A stretch of DNA of 64,000 nt from Prorocentrum cordatum (GCA_963575745.1 CAUYUJ010020671.1:37501-101500), one strand, 5' to 3'. Positions 20,581-33,011 are shown, counted from the stretch's first letter. Program-made: numbers and translations. Notes: a model not told the origin generated them from the sequence alone.

Positions 20581-21240
20581 CCGGAATTCCAGCTCATCGT
20601 TAATCGATGCCGAAGAGCTCTACGAGGTACGAATGGTTGAATACCTCGTCGTAGAGCTCTCATCGCATGAGAGCCAGAGGAATTCGGCAACAGGATGGAG
20701 CTAGTTGGCGAAATTTCGAAAAGGGACGTGATCATACCATCCGCGGCCTGGCTCAGCCGATTTTGCAGCTCAGCTGATAATTGCGCAGAGCAAAGCTTTA
20801 TATCGCAGAAGTTGCCTCTCAAATTCTTAACTCATTCCGTCGACAAACTCTTCTGAGCGAAGCCAGGAACCTGACCTCAGATTGACATAAAATATTGAAA
20901 ATAGAAGATTTGAAGAAAATCTACTGCGAAGTTCTCTGCTTCGATCCTGGACGCTCTTTCGCGTGAAATGAGCTCTACGAGGTTCCCGGCGGCAACCAGG
21001 TTGACGGTTCACCGCCGGCGCCAGTTTCGAGAAGATTTTCAACCGACCAAAAAACATCAAAAGGTCCGTCGAGATTTTTCTTCCCAAGTAGCTCTCCGGT
21101 ACGCCGGAACTGGGAACCGGCGGTAAACCGTCAACCAGGCTACCGCCGGGTACCTCGTAGAGCTCTTTTGTTGCACAGCGCTCCTCGGAACACATGAAGG
21201 AAGCTTCTGAAGCGAGAGCAGACAAATGCGAAAAATCACG
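20581..21240. repeat. Cassette B, reversed GCTGAGCC unit, hairpin A in both orientations
   Basis: Cassette B with a reversed partner (20600-20720) is followed by the unit of 17250-17480 reversed, then a reversed leader and hairpin A (about 20985-21028) and a plus hairpin A (about 21117-21160). No gene. Confidence 0.6.
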
Positions 21241-22235
21241 ATTTGTTGGTTTTCATGCAAAGTCGGTTCTCGATGCAACAGCCGAACGCCCCCGATGCTT
21301 CTGGATTGTCTTCTGTACGAGCTCTGTGATCTCCTACAGCCCGAGTTACGCGCGTAAATCGACAGCACATCTCCAGATGACTCGAACAATAGGAATAGTT
21401 AGCAACCTAGCTCGAGTATCAGACCGAGTTCAGACCTCTGAATGCGACAGGCGGACGCTTCTGATGTCTCCGAATCGATTCCTGTCATTACCAGCCCTCC
21501 ACTCTAGCCCCCATACAGTCTCTCTTTCGACTCTGAGTACTCTTACGCGTGAAAGGAGCTCTTCGAGGTTCCCGGCGGTAACGAGGTTGACGTCTCACCG
21601 CCGGCGCCATTGTTCTGCTCTTGCTTCAGAAGCTTTCTCCATGTGTTCGGAGGAGCGCTGTACAAGAAAAGAGCTCTTCGAGGTGGCTGGCGGTAGGCTG
21701 GTTGACAGTTTACCACCGGTTCCCAGTTCCTCAATTCATTTGAGCTCTAGTATTGTTTCCCGTGCTATTCGATCTTGTTCCCACTCAGCTCGAGGGTACC
21801 AAAAAAGTACACTGGCTGGATCGGCCGTTTCGAGTCATCTTGATACGCGTTGTCGGTATTTTCTACTCAACTCGAGATGAAGACCAGCTACAGAGCTGAT
21901 AAGCATCTTTCCGAGTCAGAATGATCAGGCGCGTTCGTCCGTTGCATCCAGAGGTCTGAACTCGGTCTGCTAGCTGAGCTAGATCCGTAGATTACCTTTC
22001 ACTGCCAAAAGCACTGCGGCGAGATCAGCCATTTCGGGTCATCTTGACAGGCGGCGGCGTAACATAACTCGAGCTATAGAAGAGCTACAGAGCTGGTAAG
22101 CCCAGCTAATCGATTCAGAATGATCAGGCGCGTTCGCCTGTTGCATCCAGAGGTCTGAACTCGGTCTACTAGCCGAGCTAGATCCGCAAATTCAGTCGTA
22201 AGCAAAGAGGCCACGCACTGAACTTGGTAGCGTCC
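21241..22235. repeat. Diverged satellite monomers and two reversed hairpin A copies
   Basis: Plus-orientation monomers lie at 21280-21500, reversed hairpin A copies at about 21580 and 21690, then reversed spacer P (21740-21850) and reversed S2-like monomers (ATGATCAGGCGCGTTCGCCT at 22121) to 22200. Orientation changes at each hairpin. Confidence 0.65.
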
Positions 22236-22716
22236 AAAACCCGCAGAGCAAAGAAACCCTTTAGAGACGGGGAATCTTTTCTGGAAAGCCCTTGGAAACT
22301 GGCGCCGGCGGTGAACCGTCAACTTGGTCACCGCCGGGAACCTCGTAGAGCTCCTTCAACGCGTAAGAGTGCTCAAAGTCAAAAGAGAGAGCTTCTCGAA
22401 GCATTTCTCGAAGAAGAGAAACATTCATGTTTTCGTGTCGACATGAAGATGGTTGCTCCAAGTGTTTTGATAGTAAAAGTGCGCCTAGAGAGCTCATACT
22501 AAGACAGAGAGACCCTCATAGTCGTTTACAGGTGCGAAAAAACTGCTTTCTGAAAATAAATGGTCAAATATCTTTCAAATATTGGCAAAACCACCCAAAA
22601 GTTACCACATTGTCCGCCTCGGCCGGCTGGGCCAACAAGCTCCACCCCGCGCCGGAATTCCTCTAGCTCATCCTGCCGAAGAGCTCTACGAGGTACTGGG
22701 CGCCGGCGGTAAACCG
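22236..22716 (+). repeat. MITE left end, hairpin A, leader, unit W, cassette B, hairpin A left arm
   Basis: TTGGTAGCGTCCAAAACCCG at 22226-22245 is a MITE left end cut short. Hairpin A at about 22304-22350 is followed by leader and unit W, then cassette B at 22640-22695. The left arm of a further hairpin A (CCGGCGGTAAACCGTCAACC from 22703) ends at the LINE C junction. Confidence 0.65.
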
Positions 22717-22727
22717 TCAACCTAGTT

Positions 22728-23277
22728 TTTGAGTTTGAGTCAGGGCGCGGACAGCTGTGACAGCTGAGCCCTAAGACTCCCAAACGGAGCACAGGGTAGC
22801 TGGAGAGGGCAACTCTTATCATCACACTGCCGAGCCACTGAGGCATAGGCAACGGAATAGGATGCAGGAACAAGGAAAAGGATGCAATACAACATGTGAA
22901 AATGTAAAGGTGTTGGAGAGCTCCAAGCAAGATGAAATGAGTCAGCTGCTTGGATGAAAGATGCTACCCAAAATGTGCTCCACGGCCATACAGAGCCGTT
23001 GTGCTGCAATCATCTCACAAAACATGACAGAAGCAGAGGCATCAAGCGAGACAGCTTCCTCCGCCACCAACTGCCACGTCCCGTGTACACACAAATCTAT
23101 ACACCATCCTGCAGCACATCCCTCCACAGAGCGACCTCCGTCGAAGAATCCACGGAGGCCGTCTAGTTTTGTTTTACTCGCATGTTCAATAAGTGAGGTA
23201 TGGAACGTAACGTAACTATTTTTGGTTCTGGCCAACCATGTCAGCCTGTCAGCTCTTTCGTTTCCTTCTCGATAGAT
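22728..23277 (-). mobile_element. LINE C: short 5'-truncated LINE of a different family
   Basis: A ~550-bp minus-strand insertion at the loop of a hairpin A, flanked by an 11-bp direct repeat TCAACCTAGTT (22717-22727 and 23278-23288). Its 3' end on the plus strand begins TTTTGAGTTTGAG, so the element tail is A-rich as in LINE A and B. The nucleotide sequence is not visibly related to LINE A/B, but orientation and landing site are the same. Only the C-terminal RNase H-like codons and 3' UTR remain. Confidence 0.75.
22942..23277 (-). pseudogene. LINE C RNase H-like C-terminus, permuted order
   Basis: The minus-strand frame is open from the 5' truncation. It begins YREGNERADRLTWLA, the G-N-x-x-A-D block that normally carries the last RNase H Asp (codon at 23248-23250). 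After 36 residues comes GFFDGGRSVEG, the first catalytic Asp block, and 42 residues later FCEMIAAQRL, the Glu helix; the protein ends 20-odd residues further on. This is the same swapped order as LINE A and B in an otherwise unlike sequence. Upstream domains are lost by truncation. Confidence 0.6.
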
Positions 23278-23830
23278 TCAACCTAGTTACCGCCGGGGAC
23301 CTCGTAGAGCTCTTTTCTTGCCCAGCTCCTTGGAATCTGTTCAGAGCTCTAGATGCTTCAGCCAAACGCCCTTGATGATTCTGTATCGGTTTCTGTGCGT
23401 ACCACCTCTGTAGCTGTGCTACAGCTAGAGTTAAGTGCAGAATACCGACAGCGCCTCTAACGAGAACTTGAGAAATACGAATAGCGTTGTGGATCTAGCT
23501 CGACTAGCAGAACGAGTTCAGGCCTCTCGATGCAACAGACGCAAGCGCCTGGTGATACTGAATCAGTTTATGTGCGCACCAGCTCTGTAGCTCCTCTGAA
23601 TCTTGAGTTGAGTACAGAAAACCAGCATCACTGGTGAAGATGACTTTTACGGACCTAGCTCGAGTAGCAGACCGAGTTCAGGCCTCTGGATGCAACAGGC
23701 GAACGCGCCTGACCATTCTGACTCGGTTTCTGTAAGTATCAGCTCTGTAGCTCTCAAAATCTCGAGTTAAGTACAGAAAACCGTGAACGCGTGTCAGGAT
23801 GACTCGGAACGCAGTTGGTCCAGCAAGTCT
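23278..23830 (+). repeat. Hairpin A right arm and diverged satellite monomers
   Basis: The right arm (TTACCGCCGGGGACCTCGTA) completes the hairpin interrupted by LINE C. About three S2-like monomers follow, with GCAGAACGAGTTCAGGCCTC (23507) and GCAGACCGAGTTCAGGCCTC (23666) and GAACGCGCCTGA hairpin arms. Confidence 0.7.
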
Positions 23831-25790
23831 TTTGATAGTAATTTTGCAGCTACGGGCCTGAGAATTTAACTGGCAGACGCGGCATAACCCACACGTGAGA
23901 ATAATACCGATTCTCAAAATGAATTATCAAATATCTTTCAAATCAAACAAAACCGACCCAAGGTTATCATATTGTCTCTTTTAGTCGGGTCGGCCAACTA
24001 GCTCCACCCCGCGCCGGAATTCCTCTAGCTCATCGATGCCGAAGAGCTCTACGAGGTTTTTTTGGACTGCCAACGTGAAATCGGTCCCTGGCTTCGCTCG
24101 GGAGAATTTTTCGACGAAATGAACTAAGAATTTGTGAGGTTACTTCTGTAATGCCAAGCTTTGCTCTGCGCGAATAGCAGCCCAAACGAATTGTTAGAAC
24201 TGCAAAATCGGCTGAGCCAGGCCGCGGAAGGTATGATCGCGTCCCTTTTCGACATTTCGCCAACTAGCTCCACCCTGTCGCCGAATTCCTCTAGCTCTTC
24301 TACCCTCAGCTCTACGAGGCACTAGAAGTGCAAGCAGACGTCTGAGAGAACTAGAAGTATTGTTAGAACTGCAGACTCGGCTGAGCCAGGCCGCGAAAGG
24401 TATGATCCTGTCCCTTTACATTTCGCCAACTATCTCCACCCTGTCGCCGAATTTCTCTAGCTCTTCCACCATCAGAGCTGTACGAGGCCGCGGAAGGTAT
24501 GATCGCGTTCCTTTTCGATATTCCGCCAACCAGCTCCACTCTGTCGCCGAACTGGGCGCCGGCGATAAATCGTCAACCTTGGTTACCGCCGGGGAACTCG
24601 TAGAGATTCCTAGCTCGACTTCAGTTGAGACAACCGACAGGACCTACCAACATTCCGACTCATAGTGAATATTTTCTTTACCTCTGAATGCGACAGGCGG
24701 ACGCGTCTGATGTCTGCGAATCGACTCTTCATTACCACCCCTACAGCCCGAGTTAAGTGCGAAAAAGCGACAGCACCTCTCAGGATGACTCGAACAATAC
24801 AATAATTATGCAAACCTAGTTCGGGCAAACCAAGTTCCGAGCTCTGGATTCGACAGACGGACACCTGATCTCTTTGAATCGATTCCTGTGACAACAAGCA
24901 CTGTAGCTGATTCTCGATCGGGCAGCAAACCGAGTTCAGCGCTTTGGATGCGACAGACAAACGCAACTGGTGATTCTGAATCAGTTCCTGTAAATATCAG
25001 CTCTGTAGCTGTCCTACAGCTCGAGTTAAGTACCAAGCGCCGGAATTACTCTTAGCTTCCAGCAATAACTTGCTAAGGGTAGCTCTACGAGTCATTCCTC
25101 TAGCTCTTCTACCATTAGAACTCGATGAGGCACTTCTTAGCGTCCAAAAACCGAAGAGCGAAGACGCTCTCGGGACAGAAAACTGGGGACCGGCGCTAAA
25201 CCGTCAACCGGGTGACCGCCGAGACCCTCGTAGAGCTCTCTATAGACCAGGTCGGTTCCGAGATCACAGCCGAAAAAAGCTTGTGCATACTAGCTTTAAA
25301 CAACTATTTTTTTTGTTTTTTGGTCGTACACAATGGTGGTTCCCGTAGTCATTTAATCGGAATAATGCAGCTAGGGCCATAAGAAATACACCATGAAAAG
25401 CGCCATGATTCACTATATAGAATTAAAACTCGAATTTGCAAAACGAATTTCAAAATCTCTCGCTATCTTCGAAAAACCGACCCCAGGTTACCAAATTGTC
25501 CGTCGGGGCCGGATCGGCCAACTAGCTCCAGCCCTCGCGAGAATTCCTCTAGCTCATTGTTGCCGAAGAGCTCTACGAGGTACTTGTCAGCGTCCACTTG
25601 TAAGCGTCCAAAACCCGGATAGCGAAGCCAAGCGCGGAACGCCGGACGGGGACCTCTGCCAGGCCGCCTGAAACGATGCGCGGGACGCTGGAAACCTCGC
25701 AGGAGACGCTTGCAGGGGCGCCGTGTACGATGCGTGGGGCCCTTCAAAGCGCGCAAGGAAGATCTGCCTGGGAGCCTGCGAGCACTGGGC
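23831..25790. repeat. Unit W, cassette B, GCTGAGCC units, hairpin A copies, S2 monomers, MITE fragment
   Basis: In order: unit W and cassette B (23830-24055); two copies of the GCTGAGCCAGGCCGCG unit (24060-24300, 24360-24500); hairpin A (24559); S2 monomers (24600-25040); cassette C (25040-25090); hairpin A (25188); unit W and cassette B (25360-25580); and a MITE left half starting GTAAGCGTCCAAAACCCGGA at about 25600 that runs to 25787. No gene. Confidence 0.6.
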
Positions 25791-28700
25791 GCCGGCGGTA
25801 AACCGTCAACCTTTGTTACCGCCGGGGGACTCGTAGAGCTTCCTGACAACATATAATGTCGAAAAAAAATGCAGAGAACGAATAGTTTTTCAGCCCATCG
25901 AGTATGAGACAGAGTTCGGACCTCTGACTGCGACAGACGGACGCGTCTGATGTCTCCGAATCGATTCCTGTGATTAATTAACCGCCCTGCAGCCCCCCCT
26001 ACAGCCCGAGTTGAGTGCAGAACGCCGACAGTAGCTCAAGATGACTGGAAGAATACGAACAGTTTGATTCTGGATCGCGCAGCAGACCGAGTTCAGAGCT
26101 CTGGATTCAACAGGCGAACGCACCTGATCGTTCTGAGTGTCATAGGTGTGCTTACCAGCACTGTAGCTGGCCTACAGCTCGAGATAAGTAGAGAATACCG
26201 ACAACGCATATCAAGTTGACTCGAATAATACGAATAGGTTTGCGGACCTAGCTCGGCTAGCAGACCGAGTTCAGACCTATGGATTCAACAGGCGAGCGCG
26301 CATGATGATTCTGTGTGCGATAGGCGTGCTTACCAGCACTGTAGCTGCCCTACAGCTCGAGTTAAGTAGAACATACCGACAACGCGTATCAGGTTGACTC
26401 GAATAATACGAATAGGTTTGCAGACCTAGCTCGGCTAGCAGACCGAGTTCAGACCTATGGATTGAACAGGCAAACGCGCCTGATGATTCTTAGTACGATA
26501 GCTGTGCTTACAAGCTCTGTAGCTGTCCTACAGATCGAGTTAAGTACAAAATACCGACAGCGCGTATTAAGATGACTGGAAACGGCCGATCCCGCCAGAG
26601 TGCTTTTTGGCCTTCAAAGTTACCCGATCGAGCTGAGATCAAGATGGCGAGCGGGAATAAGATCGAATATCACGGGAAAAAATACTAGAGCTCTAACGAA
26701 TTGTCAAAATTCGAGAACCAAATTTTCAACCGACCAAAAGTCATCAAAAGTTCCGTCGAGATTTTTCTTGCCAACTGGGCGCCGGCGGTAAACCGTCAAC
26801 CTTTCTTACCGCCGGGGACTCGTAGAGCTTCCTGACAATATATACTGTGGGAAAAAAACTCCAAAGAACAACTATTTTTCAAGCCCAAGCGATGTCAGAC
26901 CTCTCAAGATAACGCTAACAAAAAACAAACAGTTTCGCAACCCAGTTCGAGTATCAAACCGAGTTCAGACCTCTGAATGCGACAGACGGGCGCGTCTAAT
27001 GTCTGCGAATCCACTCATGTGATTCCAACCCTAAAGCCCCCCAACAGCCCGAGTTAAGTGCAGAAAACCGACAGTATCGACTCGAATAATATAATAGTTT
27101 TGCGAACCTAGTTCGAGCAGCAGGCCGAGTTTCGAGCTCTGGAATCGACCGAAAGACGCGCCTGATGTGTGCAAATCGATAGATGTGACCTGCAGCACTG
27201 TAGCCCTCCCCCAGCACGAGTTGAGTGCAGAAAATTGAGAGCACGTCTCAAGATCATTCGGACAATACGAACAGTTTCGCGAACCTAGCTCGGCTAGCAG
27301 ACCGAGTTCAAAGCTCTCGGTTCAATAGGCGAACGCGACTGATGATTACCCATCGATGTCTGTCACAATGAGCCCTGTAGCTGCCCTACAGCTCGAGTTA
27401 AGTACAGAAAACCGAGAGCGTCTATCAAGATGACTCGAATAATACGAATAGGTTTGCGGACCTAGCTCGGCTTGCACACCGAGTTCAGACCTTTCGATTG
27501 GACAGGCGAACGCGCGTGATGATTCTGAGTGCGATAGGTGTGCTTACCAGCACTGGAGCTGCCCTGAAGCTCGAGTTAAGTACAGAAAACCGAGAGTGTC
27601 TATCAAGATGACTCGAATAATACGAATAGATTTGCGCACCTAGCTCGGCTAGCAGACCGAGTTCAGACCTCTGGATTCAACAGGCGAACGCGCCTGATAA
27701 TTCTGAGTGCGATAGCTGTGCTTACCAGCTCTGTAGCTGCCCTACAGCTCGAGTTAAGTACAAAATACCGACAGCGCGTATCAAGATGACTCGAAGCGGT
27801 CGTTCCCGCCGGGACGCTTTTTGGCCTTCAAAGTTATCCGATCGAGCTGAGATCAAGATGGCGAGCGGGAATAAGATCGAATATCACGGGAAAAAATACT
27901 AGAGCTCAAACGAATTGTCAAATTTCGAGAACAAAATTTTCAACCGACCAAAAGTCACCAAAAGGTCCGTCGAGATTTTTCTTGCCAACTAGCTCTCCAG
28001 CGCTCCGGAATTACTGGCGCCGGCGGTGAACCGTCAACCTGGTCACCGCCGGGAACCTCGTAGAGCTCATTTCACGCGTAAGAGTGCTCGAAGTCGAAAG
28101 AGAGAGCTTCTGGAAGCATTCCTCGCAAAAAAAAAAAAATCGTGTCGATATGAAGATGGTTCCGCCAAGTGTTTTGATAGTAAAAGTGCGCCTACAGAGC
28201 TCATACTAAGAGAGAGAGGCCCTCGTGGTCGTTTACAGGTGCGAAAAAACTGCTTTCTCAAAATGAATTGTCAAATATCTTTCAAAAAATTGCACTTGTA
28301 AGCGTCCAAAACCCGGATAGCGAAGCCAAGCGCGGAACGCCGCACGAGGAGCTCTGCCAGGCCGCCTGAAACGATGCGCGAGACGCTGGAAACCTCGCAG
28401 GAGAAGCTTGCAGGGGCGTCGTTTGCGATGCGTGGGGCCCTGCAAAGCGCGCAAGAAAGATCTGCCTAGGATCCTGGAAGAACTGCCGAAGCTCTTCCGG
28501 GGCTCTGCCGAAGCGCTTCGCGCACCCTGGAGCCACGCGTATTGGGAAACGCTAGGAAGCCACGCTCCCGGACCCGCTGCAAGTTCCGGCAACCTGCTGC
28601 GGGGATCGTGGACCGGCGGAGGTGGGCGTGTGCTCATCACCACCCACCGCCGGCTTCTTATCTGAAACCCTTAGCTCTCCAAGGAGCTATCCGGGAAAAA

Positions 28701-31700
28701 CCACCCAAAAGTTAACACTGGGCGCCGGCGGTAAACCGTCAACCTTTGTGACCGCCGGGGGACTCGTAGAGCTTCCTGACAACATATAATGTCGGAGAAA
28801 ATTGCAGAGAACGAATAGTTTTTCAGCCCAACTCGAGTATCAGACCGAGTTCGGACCTCTGAATGCAAAAGACAGACGCGTCTGATGTCTTCGAATCGAT
28901 TCCTGTGATCACCCGCCCTGCAGCCCCCCTACAGCCCGAGCTAAGTGCAGAACGCCGACAGTAGCTCTCAAGATGACTGAAAGAATACGAACAGTTTCGT
29001 GATTCTACAACAGGCGACCGCGCCTGATTATTCTAAGTGCGATAGGCGTGCTTACCAGCACTGTAGCTGCCCTACAGCTCGAGTTAAGTAGAAAATACCG
29101 ACAACGCGTATCAAGTTGACTAGAATAATACGAATAGCTTTGCGGACCTAGCTCGGCTAGCAGACCGAGGTCAGACCTATGAATTCAACAGACGACCGCG
29201 CCTGATCATTCTGCGTGCGATAGGCTTGCTTACCAGCACTGTAGCTGCCCTTCAGCTCGAGTTAAGTAGAAAATACCGACAACGCGTATCCAGTTGACTC
29301 AAATAATACGAATAGGTTTGCGGACCTAGCTCGGCTAGCAGACCGAGTTGAGACCTATCGATTCAACAGACGACCGCGCATGATCATTCTGCGTGCGATA
29401 GGCGTGCTTACCAGCACTGTAGCTGCCCTACAGCTCGAGTTAAGTAGAAAATACCGGCAACGCGTATCAAGTTGACTCGAATAATACGAATAGGTTTGTG
29501 GACCTAGCTCGGCTAGCAGACCGAGTTCAGACCTATTGATTCAACAGGCAAACGCGCCTGATGATTCTGAGTGCGATAGCTGTGCTTACAAGCTCTGTAG
29601 CTGCCCTATAGCTCGAGTTAAGTACAAAATACCGGCAGCGCATATCAAAATGACTCGAAACGGCCGTTCCCGCCAGAGTGCTTTTTGGCCGTCAAAGTTA
29701 CCCGATCGAGCTGAGATCAAGATGGCGAGCGGGAATAAGATCGAATATCACGGGAAAAAATACTAGAGCTCTAACGAATTGTTGAATTTCGAGAACAAAA
29801 TTTTCAACCGACCAAAAGTCACCAAAAGTTCCGTCGAGATTTTTCTTGCCAACTAGCTCTCCAGCGCGCCGGAATTACTGGGCGCCGGCGGTAAACCGTC
29901 AACCTTTCTTACCGCCGGGGGACTCGTAGAGCTTCCTGACAATATATACTGTGGAAAAGAATTCGAGAACGACTAGTTTTTCATCCCAAGTGATTATAGA
30001 CCTCTCAAGATGACTCCAACAAAACAAACGAACAGTTTTCCAATCGAGCTCGAGTATGAAATCGAGTTCAGACCTCTGAATCCGACAGGCGAACGCGTCT
30101 GATGTCTGCGGATCGATTCCTGTGATTACCAGCTCTGCAGCCCCCCCATACAGCCTGAGTTAAGTGCAGAAAACCGAGAGTATCTCTCAGGATGACTCGA
30201 ATAATACAACAGTTTCGCGAATCTCGTTCGAGCAGCAGACCGAGTTCCGAGCTCTCGGTTCGACGAACGGACGCGCCTGATATCTCGAAATCGATTCCTG
30301 TGACCAGCAGCACTGTAGCCTCCCCAGCACGATTTCTGCACAGAAAACCAAGGGCACTTCTCAAGATGACTCGAACAATACCAATAGGGTCGCGAACCTA
30401 GCTCGGGAAACAGGATGAGTTCAGAGCTCTTAATTTAACAGACGAATGCGCTTGATAGTTCCCAATCGATCTCTGTGATTATCAGCTCTGTAGATGCCCT
30501 ACAGATCGAGTTAAGTACGAAAAACCGAGAGCGTCTGTTACAATGACTCGAATAATACGATTAAGTTTTCGACCCTAGCTCGGCTAGCAGATCGAGTTCA
30601 GACCTCTGGATTGAACAGGCGAACGCGCCTGATCATTCTGAATGCATTACCTGTGCTGACGAGCCCTGTAGCTGCCCTGAAGTTCGAGTTATCTTGAGAA
30701 AACCGACAGCGCGTATCAAGATGACTCGAAACGGCCGTTCCCGCCCGTGTGCTTTTTGGCCTTCAAAGTTACCCGATCGAGCTGAGATCAAGATGGCGAG
30801 CGGGAATAAGATCGAATATCATGGGAAAAAATACTAGAGCTCTAACGAATTGTCAAATTTCGAGAACAAAATTTTCAACCGACCAAAAGTCAGCAAAAGG
30901 TCCGTCGAGATTTTTCTTGCCAACTAGCTCTGGGGCGCGCCGGAATTACTCTTAGCTTCCAGCTATAACTAGCTAAGGGAAGCTCTACGAGTTACTCTTA
31001 GCTTCCAGCAATAACTAGCTAAGGGAAGCTCTACGAGTTACTGGGCGCCGGCGGTAAACCGTCAACCTTGGTTACCGCCGGGGGACTCGTAGAGCTTCCT
31101 GACAACATATACTGTCGGAAAAAAATTGCAGAGGACGAATAGTTTTTCAGCCGATTTCGAGTATCAGATCGAGTTCAGACATCTGAGTGCGACAGACGGA
31201 CGCGTCTGATCTCGCCGAATCGATTCCTGTGATTACCCGCCCTGCAGCCTCCCTACAGCCCGAATTAAGTGCAGAACGCCGACAGTAGCTCTCATGATGA
31301 CTGAAGAATACGAACAGTTTCGTGATTCTGGATTGCGCAACAGACCGGGTTCAGAGCTCTGGATTCAACAGGCGAACGCGCCTGATGATTCTGAGTGCGG
31401 TAGGTGTGCTTACCAGCACAGTATCTGCCCTACAGCTCGAGTTAAGTAGAAAATACCGACAACGCGTATCAAGTTGACTCGAATAATACGAATAGGTTTG
31501 CGGACCTAGCTCGACTAGCAGACCGAGTTTCGACCTATGGATTCAACAGGCGAACGCGTCTGATCATTCTGAGTGCGATAGGAGTGCTTACCAGCACTGT
31601 AGCTGCCCTAGAGCTCGAGTTAAGTAGAAAATACCGACAACGCGTATCAAGTTGACTCGAATAATACAAACAGGTTTGCGAACCTAGCTCGGCTGAGAGA

Positions 31701-33010
31701 CCGAGTTCAGACCTCTGGGTTCAACAGGCGAACGCGCCTGATCATTCTGCATGCGTTAGCTGTGCTTACCAGCTCTGTAGCTGACCTAGAGCTCGAGTTA
31801 TGTTCAGAAAACCGTCAGCGCATATCAAGATGACTCGAAACGGCCGATCCCGCCAGAGTGCTTTTTGGCCTTCAAAGTTACCCGATCGAGCTGAGATCAA
31901 GATGGCGAGCGGGAATAAGATCGAATATCACGGGAAAAAATACTAGAGCTCTAACGAATGGTCAAATTTCGAGAACAAAATTTTCAACCGACCAAAAGTC
32001 ACCAAAAGGTCCGTCGAGATTTTTCTTGCCAACTAGCTCTGGGCGCGCCGGAATTACTCTTAGCTTCCAGCTATAACTAGCTAAGGGAAGCTCTACGAGT
32101 TACTTTGTCCTTTCTGGCCGGGTCGACCAACTGGGCGCCGGCGGTGAACCGTCAAGCTTTCTTACCGCCGGGGGACTCGTAGAGCTTCCTGACAATTTAT
32201 AATGTGGGAAAGAATTTCAGAGAACGACTAGTTTTTCAGCCCAAGCGATTATAGACCTCTCAAGATGACTCAACAAAACAAACAAACAGTTTTCTAATCG
32301 AGCTCGAGTATGAAACCGAGTTCAGACCTCTGAATGCGACAGACGGACGCGTCTGATGTCTGCAGATCGATTTCTGTGATTACCAGCTCTGCAGCCCCCC
32401 ATACAGCCTGAGTTAAGTGCAGAAAACCGTACCTCTCAGAATGACTCGAATAATACAACAGTTTCGCGGATCTCGTTCGAGCAGCAGACCGAGTTCGGAG
32501 CTCTCGGTTCGACGAACGGACGCGCCTGATGCCTCGAACTCGATTCCTGTGACTAGCAGCACTCTAGCCCTCCCCCAGCACGATTTAAGTACAGAAAACC
32601 GAGAGCACTTCTCAAGATAACTCGAACAATACCAATAGGTTCGCGACCCTAGCTCGGCTAGCAGACCGAGTTCAGACCTCTGGATTCAACAGGCGAACGC
32701 GCCTGATCATTCTGAATGCATTAGCTGTGCTGACCAGCTCTGTAGCTGTCCTGAAGCTCGAGTTATCTTAAGAAAACCGACAGCGCGTATCAAGATGACT
32801 CAAAATGGCTGTTCCCGCCTGCCTGCTTTTTGGTCTTCAAAGTTACCCGATCGAGCTGAGATCAAGATGGCGAGCGGGAATAAGATCGAATATCATGGGA
32901 AAAAATACTAGAGCTCTAACGAATGGTCAAATTTTGAGAACCAAATTTTCAACCGACCAAAAGTCAGCAAAAGGTCCGTCGAGATTTTTCTTGCCAACTA
33001 GCTCTCCAGC
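25788..33010 (+). repeat. Higher-order satellite array (S2 monomers, ~0.9-1.2 kb units)
   Basis: Repeating composite: hairpin A, an AT-rich leader (CTTCCTGACAATATATACTG, CAGAGAACGAATAGTTTTTC), three to seven S2 monomers of 178-180 bp, spacer P (~200 bp), sometimes cassette C, then the next hairpin A. Hairpins at 25792, 26782, 28020, 28723, 29885, 31047, 32138 and 33017 set the unit borders. The S2 monomer carries GCAGACCGAGTTCAGACCTC, CAGGCGAACGCGCCTGATGA, CTGTAGCTGCCCTACAGCTC and AATAATACGAATAGGTTTGC. A MITE copy interrupts at 28.3-28.7 kb. Confidence 0.85.
28297..28695 (+). mobile_element. MITE-like element, complete copy (TIR CCCGGATAGC)
   Basis: Left end GTAAGCGTCCAAAACCCGGA with CCCGGATAGC at 28312-28321; right end GCTATCCGGG at 28686-28695. 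About 400 bp. The interior includes GCGGAACGCCGCACGAGGAG, GAAACGATGCGCGAGACGCT, GGAGCCACGCGTATTGGGAA and GGATCGTGGACCGGCGGAGG. It is inserted in unit W, and the following AAAACCACCCAAAAGTT continues the interrupted W sequence seen whole at 22590, supporting insertion. No transposase. Confidence 0.7.
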
Positions 33011-33011
33011 G

